NCBI GenBank assembly: GCA_001584585.1
Contig: LSYV01000010.1
Coordinates: forward strand, 2,531,553 to 2,546,003
DNA: 14,451 nt
Source: Gonium pectorale
Lineage: Eukaryota; Chlorophyta; Chlorophyceae; Chlamydomonadales; Volvocaceae
Direction of reading: 5' to 3'
This document shows positions 9,085-14,451 of the stretch, piece after piece. The position numbers and the translations under genes are program-made. The notes beneath the pieces were generated by a model. That model was not told where the DNA came from and ran no database searches. It was given only the letters and a program-made list of their open reading frames with translations. The number at the start of each line of letters is the position of its first letter. Positions within the stretch are counted from its first letter, which is position 1.

Positions 9085-10374
9085 GCCGCTGTGGCCGTAC
9101 CGCACCAGCTCGGGGGCGCTGTACAGGGAGGAGCGCCTGGGAGGGGAGGGAGGTGGGCGCGTGGGGGCGGGCGGGGCAAGGAAGACTGCCTGCGGAAGCG
9201 AGCATGTCCCCGGCGGCGCGCTCGAGAGATTCCCATGGCCTTGCCATGAGCCAGGCTGTGCAAGAATAGAGCAAAGCGAAGAAAGGACTGGATATGCATT
9301 GTCATTGATTTGTAATCCATGCTTCGCTGCGGCAGGATGCTGGCGCGGAGAGAATGAGGCAAGCAACCGCCAAGCGCAAGCAGGATCGACGCAAGCCATG
9401 AATAATGTGCAGTATTACATGCATCCACGTCAAATGCACAACGGCATGTTTCATGTTGACGACGGCACATACGTAGCGAAGCGCAGCTATGTATGTGCCT
9501 GGCTTCACGGTTGCGGGATGGAAAGTGACAGCTCCATTACCTGGGCAGCACTGTTGCTTTCGTCATCAGCAGGCGAGAGCTGAAGAGTCGTTTTAGCCCC
9601 ATGAGCCGCACATGCGCTAACATTAGTACTACTGCTGCCCGTGGTGATGGCCGCTTGATGCGGCTGGGTGCCAGCATCAGGCACATTGTGACGGCGAATC
9701 CCCAGCTGCGTATCCTGGTGCTGGAGCTCGCACTGCCAGCCTTGCAGGCTGCTGAAGCTGCCAGCAGATGCGCACGAGGGTGGAAGCGTGAAGCTCGAGC
9801 TGAGGGCCAGAGGCAACGAAAGGTTTGAGCCGAGGTCCAACGACAGCTCTGCTGAATACAAGAGATTGTCGTGCTGATGTGCTGTAGTGGCGACGGGAAT
9901 ATTCACGGGAGGCGCTGTTGCTGGCGGCAGCGGATCATGATGATGAGCTGCTGGTAGAGCTGACTGCAATGCCTGCGAGGACCTCCTGTTCCGCCGGGCT
10001 CTTAGTAGAGGCGGCAGGTGCAACAGCACGTTGGAGCTGCTGAGCTCGAAGCCAGAGGAGGCCGGCCGCCACAAGTAAGTGGGAAGTGAAGAAGCAACTA
10101 CCTGTGCGCCTCGCCCCAGCTCTCCCAGCAGCACCAATGCGGGTCCACCAACGGTGCCTGTGCCTGGACTGCTGGTCCCTTGTTGAGGTGATGGGTCACA
10201 TCCAGAGCCCTCATAAGGGCTGGTTGCATCCCGGGCTCGATCTGGCGTGGAGCATCTGCTGGCCCCACCGCCGCCAGGGCCAGAACATGTCCCCAGGGTA
10301 CTGGATGCCGTGAAGTACTGTGACCCACGGCGAGATGTGTCCATGCCATCCTGCTCATATTCACCTACGGAGAC

Positions 10375-10745
10375 CTGCAGAAGCGTAGCGAGCAAGATGC
10401 ATGTGCGCAGCATGTGCTCAGCGCGTGACAGGCCTGTGCATATATGCTTGTGGACAAAGGAAAGGCGTACAGCCCAACTTCATTTTCACGGTACTACATG
10501 CATGCACGCACGGCATGTACGGCGGAAGCCATTCAGTGACGGTCAAGCAAGCTGAGAGTCGAATAATCGACTCGATGATGCATACGTCTAGCTGCATGTA
10601 TGCTGCACACATGCATGAGGAGCTAGCAAGTAAACAATGCGAGCAATTAATAAGGCAGTGATGAATGGAACGCGCGCACATCCGCACACACCCATCTAAT
10701 CATTGCTTTCGCTTACTTGCCAGCCAGCCCAGAACACGTACATAC
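10375..10745 (-). other. Intron of the kinase pseudogene
   Basis: Donor AGG/GTATGT and acceptor CTTCTGCAG join the juxtamembrane segment to the exon starting VSVGEYEQ in phase 0. The intron is rich in ATGCATG and TGCACACATGCATG-type words, also seen in the introns at 12558-12106 and 12909-12665. The kinase N-lobe would be expected close to this position, but I find none of its motifs here on the minus strand. Confidence 0.5.
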
Positions 10746-11863
10746 CCTGAGGTAACTGACTTGTGCGTGCAGCTGCATGAGAGCTAGATCAGCATGCGAC
10801 CGCTTCCTGTGGCTGGAGGCCAATGCATGGCCCAGCGGGTGCCTGTGCATAGAAGCGGGGCTGGCCGCCGGCTGCTGCTGCGGGGGCCTTCCAACAATTT
10901 GAGGCATAGCGGCGGCAGCAGGGTTATCGCCCGCTGGAGGACCGCTGGACGTCGCCATTCCAAGCGAGATTATGACCTCTGGCGTGTGCTCCTTGCTCGC
11001 CGCGTCCTGCAGCTGTTGCCGCCCGTTGGACTGCCGCCGCCTTCGCATCCAGCGGTTGTAGGCCCAACTCGAAATGCCCACGGCAGCTATGACAGCCACT
11101 GCAGCTGAGGTTGCAGCCGCGATGATGGCCCTATTAGCATCAAGATCAGCGGGCGACGACCGAGCGCCAGCTGTTGTTGGTGGCGCGTCAGCGGCAGCAG
11201 GTATGCTGGCCTGGTTGTTAGGAGCCGCCTCGCTCACACTAGAGGGATTCTTGCATCCTGCCGCAGGCTCAAGGCCACAAGGCGCGGCTGCATAAGCTTT
11301 GCTGCCAGCAGTGCCGTCAGGAGGGTTCCTGTTCATGATGAACACCGGGGGAGCCTCGCTGCTGGGTGGCGTAGGAAAGGCTGCTGCCCCGGCTTCCGGG
11401 CCATCAGGTCGTTGACGAGGCTCCCCCGTTAGCTCTGCATTCGGGTCCTCCACTACTGCAGCTGACCAGTTCACGGGAAGAGAATCCGGCAGGTGTAAGC
11501 GCGGGGTGTACGGTGCTGCTATCTCGTACGGCAGCATGTCGGAGTCCTCAGAGGCAAGCGTCACATTGCGGCCCCTGAGGCCACACCAATGGAACTGCCA
11601 AAAGGTAATGCTGGAGATCAAGGGATGGGTGTAAACAGACGAGAAGTTGGTATGAGCCATGGCTGCTACCAGCTTAGCCAGCTTGGCTTTCACCAGGTCT
11701 GGTCGCAGCAGCTCCGAGTCCCGAACCATGGCTTCAAGTTCCTGAGCGACCCACGGGTCGGTCACGATCGCCGTGCTGTTGTGCGCCGCCACCCACGCCA
11801 GCAGCAACAGCTCCTGCTGCGGCACCAGCAGCACCACGCACGCCGTCCAGGAAGGCCCTGGGC

Positions 11864-11904
11864 AGACCCGCGGGTCGGGGCGTGCTCTCGAGCAGCAAGG
11901 GCCA
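11864..11904 (-). other. Probable frameshift in the kinase ectodomain
   Basis: Upstream, the frame shared with the exon start carries a Pro-rich linker ending PPAPTPVWW (to 11902). Downstream, the frame leading to the membrane span reads VCPGPSWTACVVLL (from 11867). The two frames differ by one base, and no plausible intron bridges them: the only candidate is about 53 bases with the wrong phase. The exact site of the indel cannot be fixed from the sequence alone. Confidence 0.6.
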
Positions 11905-13259
11905 CCAAACAGGGGTTGGAGCTGGTGGTAATAATGGAGGAGGTGATGGCGGCAATGGACTTCCCATTTCTATTGGTGATGGTGGAGAAGCGGCAGTACT
12001 AACATGATTGCTGACCCGGCGGTCAAAGTCCAGTGTCCAGAGGCACGAGGTGAAGTTGGTGAGGCTGCGCGGCAGGCTGCCTGTGGGATCGGGTAGTCCA
12101 AGTGTCTGTACGGTGTCAGGTCCTATGTACGAATACTGGGCCGGAGTTCATATATAAGTTGCCATCTATCCGCATAAATGGCATCACAAGTAAGCGCAAT
12201 GCAGCTGATGATGAGCAGTCGGCTCGCTCGGCATGGCTGGCATCGAAGGGCAATTACTTAATGACGACATATGTGACATTTACGGACGCACGTACATACA
12301 TCGCCTCTGAGCATGCAGAAACCTATTTAGGCAGGATGGCTAGCCAACCAGCAGCCTAGCCAGCCAATCAACCAACCATTAGTCTCTTCCTTGCCTGTCT
12401 AGCCGCCTGTCCACTCATTCCATTGTAAGGAGGCTATGAGAATGTACACGGCGTCTGTCCTATCGACTAGCAAGGACCGCTATTGCTATCATGCATCGCA
12501 TATACGTACTGCACGCATCCTAGCCCTAATAATATGTACGCATGTACGCCTGCATTACCTGGCGTGTGTCCCATCCTGCATCCACCATCATGTCGTCGGG
12601 ACCCATTGCCGTGTCCACCTTGAGGACCAACCGCAGGGGGGCAACGTAGCCAAAGCCATACTGCCTACGTACAATCGTACATACATGCATGTCAAGTACG
12701 TGGTAGCAGTGGCAGGGTGGTACATGAAGTAAACCAGCGAATGAAGTGAGCGAGCAACCCTGCCGCCATGACATTCCAGCTCATCACTCCAAGCAACTCA
12801 TGTGTACTTCACGAGCAACAGTCTCATCAGCTAGCTCATACATGCAGTTGGACGATACGCAGCATGCATGAATAATGGAGTATGAATGTATGCCTTCAAG
12901 TAAGCCTACCCTTCAGACACGCTTGACGGGGCCATGGAGCCACTGTCCACAGCATCGGCTCCGTCCAGTGGTGTTGCCTCGTGGGAAGCGCCCTCAGGTC
13001 TCAGCCGACATAGGATGCTGCTGGGGATTGGTGGCACCCGTTGGGTTGACGGAGTGACGGCTTCTGGCTGAACAATAATATCCCCCTTGCCCTCACACCC
13101 CGGCCAAAGGGGGAACTGGCATGGAGAGGCCCCATCCCCGGAAACTGCTGCTGTTGACACAAGCAAGACGTTGTTGTACATCAGTACGGCACTGCTGACA
13201 GCAGTGAGTAGCAGGGGTGCCCCTGATGATGCTGGCCGCTGTCCTGCTTCCCCCATCAC

Positions 13260-13735
13260 CTGTGGCATGAACGTACACATGCAGCAAGGTAAGTGCCGTC
13301 GAACGAAAACGATAACCAATGTGCAAGTGCAATGTGGTTGTACAGGCACTGACGTATATACAGTCACGGACACTAGAAGCAAACGTCTTAAACCATTTTT
13401 ATGACCTTGGAATTGAAGCCAACCCATACATACATACAGACACGCACCGTCAGTTGGGACGATCTTACATACATCGGAGATAGACCTGGGCGCATGCCAG
13501 ACATCGTGCAGCAACCCTTGCAAGCATGCAGGCATCATTATGCCAGCCATGCACGCACGCTATCCGCATTGCTGGCTAGATACATTACCAGATAGACCAG
13601 GCAGAGGGAAGTACAACTGTACGGCAACGAACGGCGTGCAATCCATTCAACAGTGCATTACGTTATGACAAGTGTCATCATGTGTTCTTACTTCTATGTT
13701 TGTTTGAATGCCTGCACTGCAACACCACTACTCAC
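13260..13735 (-). other. Intron of the kinase pseudogene
   Basis: Donor TTGG/GTGAGT and acceptor GCCACAG join NILLYTIKGNW to VMGEAGQRP in phase 0. Short ACATACAT and ATGTATG words occur at 13420-13490. A small open frame around 13490-13550 might be an extra exon, but it has no supporting motif. Confidence 0.45.
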
Positions 13736-13860
13736 CCAATTGCCCTTGATGGTGTAGAGTAGTATGTTGCTTGCCTTTAGCAGTAGTTGCACGCAAGGAA
13801 GCGGCGGCATGCCGCTTGTACCGGGGGCGGTTACGATGGGAACCGACCCACGGTCCCGAG

Positions 13861-14202
13861 TGTAACGATACCGGGATCTGATCTCACAGGTGGTTCTAGG
13901 GAGGCTAGTTGGTATGTCACTAGCCGACCGAGCTCGAGGGAGCTTCTGGCGCTTTAGGAAGTACTGCAGTACGACCCTGGGCACGGCGGAGCCCAGGCGC
14001 CTCTAAAGTCCGCCGGGGTAGGGCAGGTGCCATCGCTGACATACTGCGGTTCGGGTTCGACACCCGGCTACACCCATGCTTAGTGTTTTCCGCCTGATCT
14101 TCCACAGCATCCCGTCTACTCTCGTTCACGCTTTCCGCCTACGCACAGTCGGTAAGTTTCCCCTTCACTAGAATAGCCATTAGGGGGACTATCGCTGTTA
14201 CA
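13861..14202 (+). mobile_element. 5' long terminal repeat of an LTR retrotransposon
   Basis: The segment begins TGTAAC and ends GTTACA, so it has the TG...CA ends and a perfect 6-base terminal inverted repeat typical of LTRs. It is 342 bases long. One base past its end comes a TGGTATC primer-binding-site-like sequence, and 38 bases past its end an open frame starts. The possible target-site copy on the left is CCGAG (13856-13860). The matching 3' LTR, needed for proof, would lie beyond the right edge. The element points opposite to the adjacent kinase pseudogene. Confidence 0.6.
14049..14072 (+). promoter_or_regulatory. Pol III B-box-like sequence within the LTR
   Basis: GGTTCGACACC matches the tRNA B-box consensus GGTTCGANNCC. 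The flanks TCGGG and CCCGG can pair as a T-arm stem around a seven-base loop. The acceptor-like CTACACC that follows has only an imperfect partner about 60 bases upstream, and no anticodon arm is evident, so this is not a functional tRNA. It could be a relic of a tRNA-derived sequence or chance. Confidence 0.25.
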
Positions 14203-14203
14203 G

Positions 14204-14214
14204 TGGTATCGAGC
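14204..14214 (+). other. Primer-binding-site-like sequence of the LTR retrotransposon
   Basis: TGGTATCGAGC lies one base past the LTR end. Plant Copia-type elements carry TGGTATCAGAGC here, complementary to the 3' end of initiator methionine tRNA. This copy lacks one base relative to that form. Whether it matches the alga's own initiator tRNA, or another tRNA, cannot be told here. Confidence 0.5.
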
Positions 14215-14240
14215 ATCGGGCTCGGTCCGTAATCGCAGAT

Positions 14241-14451
14241 ATGGCCCCGAGCAAGGCAAAGCTCCCGGCCCAGCCTGCGCCCTTGGAGGCAGCGGCTGCG
14301 AACATGGCGCCCGTGGAGGCAGCCAGCGCGTCCGATCCTGGGCGCGAGAAGACGGACAGCGACCTCGGCCCCGAGCCCTCGCGGTTCTCCGCCGAGGAGG
14401 GCGAGGTCGGCTCTGAGCAAGAGCGCGAGGAGGCTATGCCGGTACGTAAGG
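14241..14451 (+). CDS. Start of a gag-like open reading frame (runs off the right edge)
   Basis: The frame opens at ATG 14241 and stays open for 70 codons to the edge. It is low-complexity: a basic start MAPSKAK, then an Ala/Pro stretch with a doubled (L/V)EAA unit, then an acidic tail (SAEEGEVGSEQEREE). No zinc knuckle, protease or reverse transcriptase is reached. Its place just after the LTR and primer-binding site is where gag begins. A donor-like GTACGTAAG at 14442 near the edge leaves open that this is the first exon of a spliced host gene instead. Confidence 0.45.
   Translation, partial: MAPSKAKLPAQPAPLEAAAANMAPVEAASASDPGREKTDSDLGPEPSRFSAEEGEVGSEQEREEAMPVRK

Larger units (their letters stand above)
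8797..13858 (-). pseudogene. Receptor-like protein kinase, apparent pseudogene (at least six exons)
   Basis: Proposed exons are 13858-13736 (upstream edge open), 13259-12910, 12664-12559, 12105-10746, 10374-9541 and 9136-8797. The first four junctions agree in phase (0, 2, 0, 0). Exons 1-4 give an ectodomain with N-glycosylation sites (NFTS, HNST, NFSS, NVTL, NWSA), a Pro-rich linker, and one membrane span at about 11067-11129 followed by RRRRQ. Exon 5 holds LLGELGRGAQ, a catalytic-loop-like GFELSSSNVLL (10021-10053) and SLDLG (DLG at 9829-9837). Exon 6 holds SAPEL, DVYAYGVLLWEL and ERPDM, kinase subdomains VIII to XI. There are several lesions: a frameshift in exon 4 (1360 bases, one over a multiple of three), an in-frame TAA at 9082-9084, and a phase mismatch between exons 5 and 6. 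No VAVK lysine, alpha-C glutamate or HRD is visible. Intact relatives would be plasma-membrane Ser/Thr or TKL kinases. Sequencing error could explain one lesion, less easily all of them. Confidence 0.72.

Noticed and set aside
1..14451. CRISPR array, bacterial operon or defence island
   Set aside because: There are no spaced direct repeats of the right size. Spliced genes with algal features make a prokaryotic reading untenable.

Overview
The window looks like nuclear DNA of a volvocine (Chlamydomonas/Volvox-like) green alga. The exons are GC-rich and short, separated by introns of roughly 200 to 700 bases. Intergenic DNA is AT-richer, low-complexity Ala, Pro and Gln tracts are common, and a TGTAA polyadenylation signal follows one gene. 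One reading frame combines an N-glycosylated ectodomain, one membrane span and a kinase-like C-terminus, as in the receptor-like kinases of these algae. No database search was possible, so every family call rests on motifs and on splice-phase agreement.

Layout, left to right. (1) 1-2426, minus strand: the central exons of a DEAD-box RNA-helicase-like gene that runs off the left edge. Motifs Ia, GG and Ib are present, but motif I and the DEAD box are degenerate. Its introns hold a GT microsatellite, a CACCG pentanucleotide array and a C-rich minisatellite. (2) About 2500-4463: no gene I can defend, apart from possible 5' exons of the helicase. (3) 4464-6606, minus strand: a complete four-exon gene for a predicted secreted 442-residue protein with a charged K/R/D/E/Q repeat and an alternating, Ala-rich, silk-like C-terminal half. 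Its function is unknown. (4) 6607-8796: gene-free. (5) 8797-13858, minus strand: at least six exons of a receptor-like kinase that appears to be a pseudogene. It has an in-frame TAA in the kinase C-lobe, a frameshift in the ectodomain, and no recognisable kinase N-lobe. (6) 13861-14451, plus strand: the 5' end of an LTR retrotransposon (342-bp LTR, primer-binding-site-like sequence, start of a gag-like frame) sitting against the coding-like sequence of the kinase gene.

The three host genes share a strand but show no functional link. The most notable points are the Ala-rich secreted protein, the helicase with two lost catalytic motifs, three apparent GC-AG introns, and a receptor kinase carrying several independent lesions next to a retroelement insertion. 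I see no bacterial-type operon, CRISPR array or defence system.
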